Shown here piece after piece: positions 43,396-51,901 of a DNA stretch of 64,000 nt. Below the pieces are notes generated by a model. It was not told where the DNA came from. It did no database searches and saw nothing but the letters and a program-made list of their open reading frames with translations. Made by a program: the position numbers and the translations under genes. This DNA is from Thermoanaerobaculia bacterium (lineage in GTDB: Bacteria; Acidobacteriota; Thermoanaerobaculia; Multivoradales; JAIOJS01), in contig JAUIDB010000019.1 of NCBI GenBank assembly GCA_030429235.1, positions 1 through 64,000 of the forward strand, in the 5' to 3' direction. Each line of letters begins with the position of its first letter. Position 1 is the stretch's first letter.

Positions 43396-44796
43396 ATGGT
43401 GTTTCATTCCTACCAGTTCGTACTGTTCATGGCCTCGGTGTGGGCCTTCTACTGGTGCGTGCCACAGCGAGCGAGACGGTACGTCCTCCTGGTCGCGAGC
43501 TACCTCTTCTACGGGGCTTGGAGCGGTCGCTACGCGCTCTTGATCCTCGCCTCGACGACGATCGACTACGGTGCCGCCCTGGGAATCCGCCAGGCCCTGA
43601 ACCAACGGCGCCGACGCCTGCTCCTCGCGACCAGTCTGCTCGCCAACCTCGGTATCCTGGGGACCTTCAAGTACTACGGCTTCTTCGCTTCGAGCCTCGA
43701 GACTCTACTCCCCATCTCGCTCCCTTTCCTCGATCTGCTGTTGCCGGTAGGGATCTCCTTCTACACCTTCCAGAGCATGAGCTACACGGTCGACGTCTAC
43801 CGTGGGCGCCTCGAGCCGACTCGGAGCTTCGTCGACTTCGCCCTCTATGTCTCCTTCTTTCCCCAACTCGTCGCGGGGCCGATCGTCCGAGCCGGTACCT
43901 TTCTCCCCCAGCTTGATGCCGAGAGGAGGCTCACCCAGAATCGGGTTCGGTTCGGACTGAAACTCTTCGTGATCGGACTCTTCAAGAAGTTGGTGATCGC
44001 CGACAATCTGGCTCTCTGGGTCGACCGGGTCCACCTGGAGCCCCTGGCTTATCCGACGCTCGATCTCTGGGCTACGGCCTACGCATTTGCCTTTCAGATC
44101 TACTTCGATTTCTCAGCCTACTCTGAGATGGCGATCGGGCTGGCGGCTTTGCTCGGGTTCACTTTGCCGGTGAACTTCCGGCAACCCTACTGCGCCCGCA
44201 ACATCGCCGACTTCTGGCACCGATGGCACATCACCCTCTCGACCTGGCTCCGCGACTATCTCTACATTCCACTGGGTGGTTCGAGAGTTGGTCGCCTGGC
44301 GACCGCGAGGAATCTGATGATCACGATGGTCCTGGGAGGACTCTGGCACGGGGCGGCCTGGACCATGCTGGCGTGGGGAGCACTCCACGGCGCGTATCTG
44401 GTGCTCCACCGCTGGGTGCGGTGGACGACGGAACGCTGGCCGTCCTGGGGTCGGGCAGTCGGGCATCCCTGGGCGACCCCGATCTTGGTTCTCCTGACCT
44501 TCCACTGCTGGACCCTCAGTATGGTTCTCTTCCGATCCGCGAGCATCGACGTGGCCTGGGTGTTGTGGCGGAGGATGTTTGGCCTCGCCGGCGGCGGGGC
44601 AGCGCAGGGAGGTGGTGTCCTGCTGGCCTGCGGAGTTCTCTACGCCGCGCACGTTGTGCAGGAGCGACTCGATCTGGTGGAAGCGTTCGATCGATGGCCG
44701 CTGGTGGCGCGGACCGCCTTCTTGGTGGTGGCTGCCTGGGGGATGGTGCTCTTCGCCGCGGCAGAATCGAAGCCGTTCCTCTACTTTCAGTTCTAG
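43396..44796 (+). CDS. MBOAT O-acyltransferase (AlgI/DltB-like)
   Basis: A 466-residue polytopic membrane enzyme; the ATG at 43396 starts MVFHSYQFVLF, the family N-terminus. LPVGISFYTFQSMSYTVDVYRG, FPQLVAGPIVRA, IYFDFSAYSEMAIG and FWHRWHITLSTWLRDYLYIPLGG are diagnostic of AlgI. The catalytic His lies in LGGLWHGAAWTMLAWGALHG. The enzyme moves an acyl group, usually acetyl, across the membrane to an extracellular polysaccharide; an SGNH partner often completes the transfer. A suitable partner is encoded two genes downstream. Confidence 0.95.
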   Translation: MVFHSYQFVLFMASVWAFYWCVPQRARRYVLLVASYLFYGAWSGRYALLILASTTIDYGAALGIRQALNQRRRRLLLATSLLANLGILGTFKYYGFFASSLETLLPISLPFLDLLLPVGISFYTFQSMSYTVDVYRGRLEPTRSFVDFALYVSFFPQLVAGPIVRAGTFLPQLDAERRLTQNRVRFGLKLFVIGLFKKLVIADNLALWVDRVHLEPLAYPTLDLWATAYAFAFQIYFDFSAYSEMAIGLAALLGFTLPVNFRQPYCARNIADFWHRWHITLSTWLRDYLYIPLGGSRVGRLATARNLMITMVLGGLWHGAAWTMLAWGALHGAYLVLHRWVRWTTERWPSWGRAVGHPWATPILVLLTFHCWTLSMVLFRSASIDVAWVLWRRMFGLAGGGAAQGGGVLLACGVLYAAHVVQERLDLVEAFDRWPLVARTAFLVVAAWGMVLFAAAESKPFLYFQF

Positions 44797-44805
44797 GGAC
44801 CGACG

Positions 44806-47397
44806 ATGGGCAACCAGTCTCTCAGACCGACATTTCCCCCCTCCAGGTCAGCTAGGAGAGCCTTCTGGGGCCTGTTGGTGTTCCTGCTGGGCGTCGGAGG
44901 CTGTTCGAGTTCCGACGACACCAGGAACGAGGAGGCTTCTGCCCAGCGACGGCTTCGTCTGCTCGGGGCCCGGCCCGCGGCGAGACTCGCACCGGAGGAA
45001 CTCTTCGCTCGGACGATCGTGCAGGAGTACTCGGTGGGAGCCCTCGGCATCGAAGATAGGCCGATGCAGGAGGCGCCGACGAACGCGCCCTCGCCTACGG
45101 TTCTTCTCCACCGCGCTCTCGGCCGTCGAGCCGCGACGATCGACGAGGTGGAAGTTTCTCTTGGATCCGAGTTCAGCGGCGGGTTGGAGCTGGGTTGGGT
45201 GGTCGAGGGCCAGCCACCCACTCCTGGTTCTCGGCTTCGCGCCGAGGTCAGTGACTTCGATACGAGCGTGACCTTCAGAGTCGCGGCGCAGGAGGATTGG
45301 ACTGGCTCCATCGGGGAGGTCTGGATCACCACGGGAACGTCGCCGCCGCCCGTGGTCGAGCGAGTTCGGTTTTTGACTTGGGATCTAGAGAGCGGGGGCT
45401 CCCCAGCCGATCGGCTCTGGCAGGTCTCGATCGGCGAGACCTCTCGTCGCGCCTTGGTTCTGGCTCCCGGTCAGAAGGTGCAGTTCGAGGTGGAAGTCGA
45501 GGTGGGTTCACGGCTGGAGCTGGCTCACGCGGCATCGCTGGGGAACCCAGGGCTTTCGGTAGGGATCGGATCGTCAGAGCTTCGCTCGGTGCGGCCGGGT
45601 CGGCGATGGCGAGAACTCGAGGTCGATCTGTCGGCTCATGCGGGGAAGCAACAGCTCTGGTTCTCGACCCACGAGACTCGGGGTCTCACGGTAGTCGGCA
45701 ATCCTCGTTTGACCGGGAGAAGAGGGGCTGGGGGGCCAGAAGATGGTCGGCCCAACGTGCTCTGGATCGTGATCGATACGCTGAGGGCGGATCGCTTTTC
45801 CCCAGCTGTGATGCCCCGGCTCTGGGAGTGGTTTCGAACCCGGGGTACGCGCTTCGAGTCGGCCTACGCGGCCGCGCCCTGGACGCTCCCTTCCTTCGTC
45901 ACCATGCTGACCGGCATGGACGCGCTGACGCATGGTTCGAACTACGGAGCGGTACTCGACCCGCGGCTCGACACTACTCCTCGGACCTTTCGAGAACATG
46001 GATACGCGACGCTGGCCGCTACCGGTGGAGGCTACGTGAGCCCGGCGTTCGGTCTCGATCTCGGCTTCGACCGGTTCTGGAGCTGGTCGGGTCGGCTCGG
46101 AGACGCCTCCGAACTCGACCGCGGAATCGAGGTCCTCACGGATTGGCTGCTAGAGAATGCAGACGACCCCTTCTTCGCGCTATTCCATACCTACGAGGTC
46201 CACGCTCCTTTCCATCGCCGGGAACCCTGGTTCTCACAGCGCATCGAGACGGTTGGGGGAGCCCCTGGAGCCGAGGCCCCGATCGTCTACCTCGACCAGA
46301 CCGAACGACGTCGGCAGTTGCAGGACATCAAGCGGTACGGTGTTGCGACACGGGGTGGCTATCGGCTGCCGGATCGGTGGGAACTGCTCACCCTCGAAGC
46401 GCTCTACGACAGCGGAGCTTCCTACGTCGACGCTCGGATCGCTCAGTGGCTCGAGCGCCTGGAGGCCGTCGGTGCCCTGGAAGACACTGTCGTCGTCCTC
46501 TCCTCCGACCACGGCGAGGCTCTCGGGGAGCGCGGACTCGCGGTCCACTCTCACCTCTACGACTTCAACCTCGCGGTACCGCTGGCGATCAGTTGGCCGC
46601 AACTGGTAGAAGCTCCCGTGAGCGTGGACCAGGCGATCTCCCTCGCCGACCTTCCCGCTACTCTGGTGGAGATCGCCCTGGGGAGGGATTGGAGACAGGG
46701 TCGGGGGCGCTCGTTGGTGCCGATGCTCCGAGGAGAGGCGCGGACGCCCGACGATCTCTGGTCGTACGCCGGATCGACCAACCTGGGGGTCGGCTTGCTC
46801 CATCGCAATCGGCTGGCGCTCATCCTCAGCGATTCGGCCGTCGGTGCGGCGCGAGGAAGCCTCGAAGGATTCGACCTGGGTCCTCGGTCCCGAGAATCGA
46901 AGGTTCTGTCTTCGGACCAGATCCCGGCCGAGCTCCTGGCGAGAGTGCAAGCCAAGCTGGGGTCCAGCGCAGGGCGTCATCTCCGGCTGGACAACCGAAG
47001 TGAACTCGACCTCCAGCTCTCCTTGGAGCCAGCCAGCATCCAGTACGTCAAAGTGGTCGACCTGCCGGCCGGCGTCGTCACGCGGCATACCGAAGACTCC
47101 TTGCGGTTGGATATCCCACCCGCGACCGCGCTCTGGCTGCGTCTGGACGGTCCCTTGGCCTTGCGATCGCCGGGCCTCACGCTGTCCACATCGGAGTACC
47201 ACTGTCGGGTCGAGCCGTCGGGAGCACCGACCGACCAGTGGTTCTTCGACCCCGGGACCGGCCACTGCTCGACGCCGTCCGCGATGGGTCCCGTCGAGTT
47301 GACCCTGGCCCTGAAGGGGCCTGGAAGTTCGTTTCGGATTCCGGAGCTCGACCGCGAGCAGCGCGCTCGATTGCGCGGGCTAGGCTATCTGCGATGA
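44806..47397 (+). CDS. Sulfatase-superfamily lipoprotein with Thr at the nucleophile position
   Basis: An 863-residue protein. Residues 18-33 (FWGLLVFLLGVGGCSS) look like a lipoprotein signal with Cys near 33. Residues about 40-305 form a long beta-rich N-terminal region not typical of sulfatases. The hydrolase domain starts at NVLWIVIDTLRADRF (metal Asp) and continues to SSDHGEALGERG. The nucleophile motif reads WTLPSFVTMLTG, so Thr replaces the Cys/Ser that is turned into formylglycine in true sulfatases. A phosphatase, phosphotransferase or altered hydrolase role is therefore more likely. The stop overlaps the next start (ATGA). Confidence 0.82.
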   Translation: MGNQSLRPTFPPSRSARRAFWGLLVFLLGVGGCSSSDDTRNEEASAQRRLRLLGARPAARLAPEELFARTIVQEYSVGALGIEDRPMQEAPTNAPSPTVLLHRALGRRAATIDEVEVSLGSEFSGGLELGWVVEGQPPTPGSRLRAEVSDFDTSVTFRVAAQEDWTGSIGEVWITTGTSPPPVVERVRFLTWDLESGGSPADRLWQVSIGETSRRALVLAPGQKVQFEVEVEVGSRLELAHAASLGNPGLSVGIGSSELRSVRPGRRWRELEVDLSAHAGKQQLWFSTHETRGLTVVGNPRLTGRRGAGGPEDGRPNVLWIVIDTLRADRFSPAVMPRLWEWFRTRGTRFESAYAAAPWTLPSFVTMLTGMDALTHGSNYGAVLDPRLDTTPRTFREHGYATLAATGGGYVSPAFGLDLGFDRFWSWSGRLGDASELDRGIEVLTDWLLENADDPFFALFHTYEVHAPFHRREPWFSQRIETVGGAPGAEAPIVYLDQTERRRQLQDIKRYGVATRGGYRLPDRWELLTLEALYDSGASYVDARIAQWLERLEAVGALEDTVVVLSSDHGEALGERGLAVHSHLYDFNLAVPLAISWPQLVEAPVSVDQAISLADLPATLVEIALGRDWRQGRGRSLVPMLRGEARTPDDLWSYAGSTNLGVGLLHRNRLALILSDSAVGAARGSLEGFDLGPRSRESKVLSSDQIPAELLARVQAKLGSSAGRHLRLDNRSELDLQLSLEPASIQYVKVVDLPAGVVTRHTEDSLRLDIPPATALWLRLDGPLALRSPGLTLSTSEYHCRVEPSGAPTDQWFFDPGTGHCSTPSAMGPVELTLALKGPGSSFRIPELDREQRARLRGLGYLR

Positions 47398-48635
47398 CGA
47401 CACCGCGTACGGATCGGATCCCGAGGGTGCCGGGAGCGACGGGTCGAGAGGGGCGGAGCTTGGGCCTGTTGGACGTCTTTCTGGCCCTGCTCGTGGTGGG
47501 AGCCGTCGATCTCCTGCTCTTCCATGCCGGAGGGTACTTCGATCAGCTGAAGCCCGAGTCCTACTCCGGTCGGCTGCTCGAGTCGTCGGATCGGTTGGAC
47601 GAAGTCAGGGCGGGGGCGGGGGCGGGTGAACGGCTGGTGCTCGTGGTCGGAGACTCGACGGCCAAGGCCGCCATCGACGCCGCGAGTCTGACTCTGGGCG
47701 TGGACTCGGAAGGGTACGACGTCACGGCGTTCAACTATTCGCAGCCGGGCTCCACCTCCCGCAGTTGGCAGCAGCTCGTCCGGGACGAGCGATTCGACGC
47801 TTCGTCGACGGCTCTGGTCGTGGTGGGGGTCCTACCGACCGCCCTGCGGATCTTCGAAGAACCGAAGCCGGACCTGGAGATTCTGAAGACCGAGTTGGGG
47901 TGGGTCGAGAGTTGGGTCCTATCTGGTTCCTACCCCACGCTCGAGGAACGGCTCTTCGTACGCTTCGGCAGCTTCCTGAGAGTCCTTTGGTTTCGGGAGG
48001 ACCTCCGCGACTACCTCGAGCATCCAGCCCAGCGGCGGCGCGAGCTTCGGGCCCGAGGCGGGGCAGGGAGGCCGTCCGAGACTCGGCGATCCGTCGAGTC
48101 GACGGAACGCTCGATGACGGCGGTGCGGCTGGATCGCGAGGGGCGGTTGTCGCTCTCCGACCTTCCGCCCCACCTGCGTGAGCGCCCTGATCTGCATCCT
48201 GACCTGGAGCGGTGGCTCAGAAACCGCCGCCGGCCGGCGGACGAGAGGATCGAGTTCGATCCTCGGAAGCTGCGCATGCTCGAGCGTCTGGTCGAGACCA
48301 TGGACGAGCGGGGAGTTCCGGTTCTGATCGCCATCCTCCCGAAAATGAAGGCGGTCTTTCGCCACCGAGAGATCGATACGCTGCGCGAGACCGTGGTCCA
48401 ACTCCGACGGGAGGGTCGCCGGGTCGAATGGTTCGAAGACTCGAAGATCCTGGACCTCCTGGAGGACCCCCGCTACTTCGTGGACCACCTCCACCTGAAT
48501 CCGTCGGGGGCTGCGATCTACACCGAGGCGCTGGCGAAGGTCGTGGCGGCGCAAGTGGGATCGAGGGCGAGCCCCGCTCCGATCGACGGAGCGAGTCGAA
48601 CGGAGATCGAGGCCGGACCGGGGGCGACGGACTAG
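47394..48635 (+). CDS. Membrane-anchored SGNH-hydrolase-like protein (AlgJ/AlgX type)
   Basis: A 413-residue protein; the ATG at 47394 overlaps the preceding stop. A hydrophobic anchor lies at about 24-45 (LGLLDVFLALLVVGAVDLLLF). LVVGDSTAKAAIDAASL near residue 80 carries the GDS nucleophile motif and FVDHLHLNPSGAAIYT near 365 the catalytic Asp-His block. This is the pattern of SGNH proteins paired with MBOAT enzymes in alginate and cellulose O-acetylation. Function on an extracellular polysaccharide is inferred from the operon. Confidence 0.85.
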   Translation: MTTPRTDRIPRVPGATGREGRSLGLLDVFLALLVVGAVDLLLFHAGGYFDQLKPESYSGRLLESSDRLDEVRAGAGAGERLVLVVGDSTAKAAIDAASLTLGVDSEGYDVTAFNYSQPGSTSRSWQQLVRDERFDASSTALVVVGVLPTALRIFEEPKPDLEILKTELGWVESWVLSGSYPTLEERLFVRFGSFLRVLWFREDLRDYLEHPAQRRRELRARGGAGRPSETRRSVESTERSMTAVRLDREGRLSLSDLPPHLRERPDLHPDLERWLRNRRRPADERIEFDPRKLRMLERLVETMDERGVPVLIAILPKMKAVFRHREIDTLRETVVQLRREGRRVEWFEDSKILDLLEDPRYFVDHLHLNPSGAAIYTEALAKVVAAQVGSRASPAPIDGASRTEIEAGPGATD

Positions 48636-48646
48636 GACGCCTCGGA

Positions 48647-49861
48647 CTAGGGCGCGTCGGGAGCCGGCACGGCATCGAGGTACCCAGAGCGGGTACGGAT
48701 CTCGAGGTCGTTCCGCCGTACCTCGACCCGCACGCGGTGCCAGCTCCCGTCGTTGCGATTCTCCGTCGGGTAGAACCCGAGGACGTACTGGTCTCGCATC
48801 TCGTCGAGGATCTCGCGGAAACCACCGCGGCTTTCGGCCAGGGAAGGGACCTCTACGATGCGACCGCCGGACTCTCGAACGACCTGTTCGAGGAGCCTCC
48901 TTTCGTGCTCGAGGTCGTTGCCATCCCGCCAAGACGACGAGAGTTCGGGGCCTCGGCGCTCGGGGCGAATCCAGTAGATCAGGGCGCCGCTGCGTCGGGC
49001 CAACGGAAGGACGTCGTCCATGCCGAGAATCGAAACGGTATCGATCCCGTCGGACAGGAGGATGATGGTCCGCCGCCCTTGGAGCCCGGCCAGCTGCTGC
49101 AAAGCCAGGAAGAGGTGGTCATTGATCGCGGTGGCACCCCGGGCGACGGCCCGGTCCAGGCCCAGGCGCAGGACGTCGACGAAGCTGGTCATTGGTGACA
49201 CCGATTGCACGCGGTCGGAGAACAGGGTCAACCGGGCGCGGTCCTGATCCTCGAGTCCGTCGAGGAACTCGTCGGCTCCGGCGATCGCTGCCCGCAGCCG
49301 GTCGCCCTGCATGCTGCCACTGGTGTCGATCAGCAGCCAGGCCGTCAGGGGGGCGTCGCCTCGGTAGAAGTTGGCGATCGCCTGCTCTACGCCATCGTCT
49401 TCGACCACGAAGTCTTCGCGTAGAAGGTCCTCGACCCGGCGGCCACCCTGGGTGGCGGTGACGTAGAGCTCGATGACCTCGAGATCGACGACCTCATCGA
49501 CGCGGAACGATCCGGTACGGACGCGAGCGGTATCCTGGCGTCCGTCGGCGGCTCGGGCCACGGCTTCGAAGACGTGTTCTCGGCCCGAGGCACCGACTTC
49601 GACGTGCATCTGCCAGGGCGGCGTTCGGAGCACTCCCAGCGACTGGCCGTCGAGAAAGACCTCGACGCTTTCGGCATCTCCCCAGACTCGAAGTTCGAGC
49701 TGGACCGTACCCAAAGCGACGGTCCCCGGCTCCGGTGAGACGATGGCCACCTCTGGCGCTCGCTGCGCCTGGGTCGGCGGCGCCCCGATCAGGGCCCACA
49801 CCATCGCGACGACCAGCCACGAGCGCTCAGTCCACCGAGACCGACGTCGGTGGGGTTTCAT
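48647..49861 (-). CDS. VWFA-related (Acidobacteria-type) secreted protein
   Basis: A 404-residue exported protein. The ATG at 49861 overlaps the upstream stop (ATGA) and is preceded by GAGAGGAAG; the frame stays open beyond it. The signal peptide is about 1-32 (ending PTQAQ). An Ig-like region precedes the VWA domain, which has an intact MIDAS motif (LLIDTSGSMQGDRL, with later Thr and Asp: RRTIILLSDGID). The ending RDQYVLGFYPTENRNDGSWHRVRVEVRRNDLEIRTRSGY is characteristic of the VWFA-related family first described in Acidobacteria. Its role is unknown; it may bind another secreted partner through Mg2+. Third gene of a minus-strand operon. Confidence 0.88.
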   Translation of the reverse strand: MKPHRRRSRWTERSWLVVAMVWALIGAPPTQAQRAPEVAIVSPEPGTVALGTVQLELRVWGDAESVEVFLDGQSLGVLRTPPWQMHVEVGASGREHVFEAVARAADGRQDTARVRTGSFRVDEVVDLEVIELYVTATQGGRRVEDLLREDFVVEDDGVEQAIANFYRGDAPLTAWLLIDTSGSMQGDRLRAAIAGADEFLDGLEDQDRARLTLFSDRVQSVSPMTSFVDVLRLGLDRAVARGATAINDHLFLALQQLAGLQGRRTIILLSDGIDTVSILGMDDVLPLARRSGALIYWIRPERRGPELSSSWRDGNDLEHERRLLEQVVRESGGRIVEVPSLAESRGGFREILDEMRDQYVLGFYPTENRNDGSWHRVRVEVRRNDLEIRTRSGYLDAVPAPDAP

Positions 49862-51897
49862 GGTCCCGTCTTCCTCTCGAGTGCAGCGATGAGCTCCAGG
49901 CGCTGCCGCTCGAGGGTCTGCTGGGCGAGGTCGGAGAGGGGCGAGCGAGCGACGTCTGGCCACTCTTCGTAGCGCGAGCGGGGTGCCGTTGTTTCGTGGG
50001 CGTTCTCGGCGAGCGAAGCGACCAGTTCCCGGGCCGCTTCGTAGTGCCCCTCCTGCTCGAGGAAGAACGACACCAGGATCAGGAGTTCCGGTTGGTCGGG
50101 CCATCGGTCGAGTGCTTCCTGAGCCTTCCGTTGGGCGGACCCCGCATTCGATCGGCGGAGGAGCCGGACCTCCTCCTGCGCGGCCAGTTGGCGAACCCAC
50201 GGTGGGCCGGGCGCTTCCGCGATCTGGCCGAAGGTCTTCAGCGCCTCGCCGGCGTTGCCGGTGCGGGCGAGGTTGACCGCGTAGCGCAGGCGTACCTCGG
50301 CCAGGGTATCGGTTCCTTCCTCCGTGTTCTCCGTGGCCAAGGCTTGCAACCGCGCCACCGCCGCTGCGTGCCGGCCGGTCTTCTCCTCCAGTGCCGCCAG
50401 CAGGAGTTGTGATTCACTCTGTGTCGGCGACAGGTCCACGGCTCGTGTCAAGAGGTCGTGGGCGTCGTGGATGTAGCCACGCCGCAGGGCCCAGGCCCCG
50501 ATCGAACCCAGCACTTCGGCGACCTCTAGCTGGTCGGCCTCACCCTGAGCCAAGAGCTGGAGAACTCTGCGCAAGGCATGGCGTACGAGGCCCGGGTTCC
50601 CCTCGCGATGGTGACCAAGGGCGGCTTCGGCGTGGAGCTGGGCGATCGCCAGGGTCGTCGCCGATCCGTCCTGGGTCAGGGAGTGCAGGGCCCGGCTCTC
50701 GACGCGCTCCAACAGGACCAGGCTTCCGAGGTCATCGAAGGCTCTCCTCTGAAACGAGACCAGCTCGCGGCCATCGGTAGCGTCTCGGTTCTGGGCCCCC
50801 GCCAGCAAAGCCAGGCGGTAGCCACGGCGCAGGGAGCCGCCGGGATCAGTCGGTACTTCCGGGGCGTGTGGTTCGGGGACGGCTGCCTGGGCACCGGAGG
50901 GGCCGCTCTCGAACTGTGCGGTGGACGACGCCTCCCCGACCCACACCTCGATCGCCGGGAAGGGGGCGCTGGGCTCGATCGTTGCAGCTGCCAGCGGTCG
51001 AACCACCACGTCGTACACGCCGCTCGGAAGGGGGCTCGGATCGAAGGTCGCGCGCTGCACCACGCAGCCGGGAAGCGCAGAGGTACTCGTCGCGTCGTCG
51101 GTTGGGTCCATGGCGGCGCGGGTCAGGGGCACCGAGACCGCTTCGCCACCGAAGCGAGGTTGGAAGTAGAGGGTTCCGAGGGCTGTCTCGGCGGCGTCCG
51201 GTAGGAACAGGTAGACCTCGGACGGCCCTCGGATCATCGGGCGAGCCTGAGGGATCCACTGTTCCGGCCATCCCCCCAGCGGCGGTACCGACTGCCGTTG
51301 GGGAGCGGGCTGCAGGTTGAGGGCCCAGTCCGTCGGCGCGCGGGGGAAGAGAGCTGGCCAGGGCGCCGGATGGTGCTGTGCTCTCAGCCGTTGCGACCGG
51401 ACTCCGAACGGCCCCTCGGGCCAGAGGGCCAAGACACGGACCTCGCTCGCCTCCGAGTTCGAGATCTCCATCTGCAAGGCCACGACCAACCCACCGCCGC
51501 GGAGCGCAGCCTCGTGGCGCGCGGGGTCGATCCACAGTCGACGCGTCTCGCGATCGACGACGGCTCCCGAGGCGTCGATCATGTAGGCCATGATGTCCAG
51601 TTCGCCTCCGTTCGTTCCGGCCAGGTCCAGGAGCTGATCGCCCGCCACCTCGAGCCAGACGGTGACCGCGTTCGGCCTCTGGCCACAACCAGCAGTCGGC
51701 AGGGCCAGTAGGTTCATGGGCAGCTCGCCGCCCTCCTGGCCCGACATGAGAAGAGCGGCGGATCGAGCGTGGACGACGGCCGTGCCGAAGGTGGGAACCT
51801 CGATGGCTGCCGCTACCGTCGCCGAGAGGCCGAGCCACCAGGCCGCGAGCCAACGGGTCGTCCACGGTCTGGCGCGAGCCGTGGAGCGCCTCCTCAT
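49858..51897 (-). CDS. Exported TPR protein of the VWA operon
   Basis: A 679-residue protein. I chose the ATG at 51897, 5 bp below the preceding stop. A signal or anchor lies at about 15-33 (WLAAWWLGLSATVAAAIE). The N-terminal half is beta-rich with no known fold. The C-terminal 250 residues are TPR-like (VAEVLGSIGAWALRRGYIHDAHDLLTRAVDLSPTQ; NAGEALKTFGQIAEA). It is sandwiched between two VWA genes, with ATGA overlap on the downstream side, so all three products are probably made together. I do not recognise a specific family. Confidence 0.7.
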   Translation of the reverse strand: MRRRSTARARPWTTRWLAAWWLGLSATVAAAIEVPTFGTAVVHARSAALLMSGQEGGELPMNLLALPTAGCGQRPNAVTVWLEVAGDQLLDLAGTNGGELDIMAYMIDASGAVVDRETRRLWIDPARHEAALRGGGLVVALQMEISNSEASEVRVLALWPEGPFGVRSQRLRAQHHPAPWPALFPRAPTDWALNLQPAPQRQSVPPLGGWPEQWIPQARPMIRGPSEVYLFLPDAAETALGTLYFQPRFGGEAVSVPLTRAAMDPTDDATSTSALPGCVVQRATFDPSPLPSGVYDVVVRPLAAATIEPSAPFPAIEVWVGEASSTAQFESGPSGAQAAVPEPHAPEVPTDPGGSLRRGYRLALLAGAQNRDATDGRELVSFQRRAFDDLGSLVLLERVESRALHSLTQDGSATTLAIAQLHAEAALGHHREGNPGLVRHALRRVLQLLAQGEADQLEVAEVLGSIGAWALRRGYIHDAHDLLTRAVDLSPTQSESQLLLAALEEKTGRHAAAVARLQALATENTEEGTDTLAEVRLRYAVNLARTGNAGEALKTFGQIAEAPGPPWVRQLAAQEEVRLLRRSNAGSAQRKAQEALDRWPDQPELLILVSFFLEQEGHYEAARELVASLAENAHETTAPRSRYEEWPDVARSPLSDLAQQTLERQRLELIAALERKTGP

Positions 51898-51901
51898 CGG
51901 C

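Noticed and set aside
49862-50200. N-terminal extension of the downstream VWA gene
   Set aside because: It overlaps the TPR gene; the ATG at 49861 begins a signal peptide and has a Shine-Dalgarno and an ATGA overlap.
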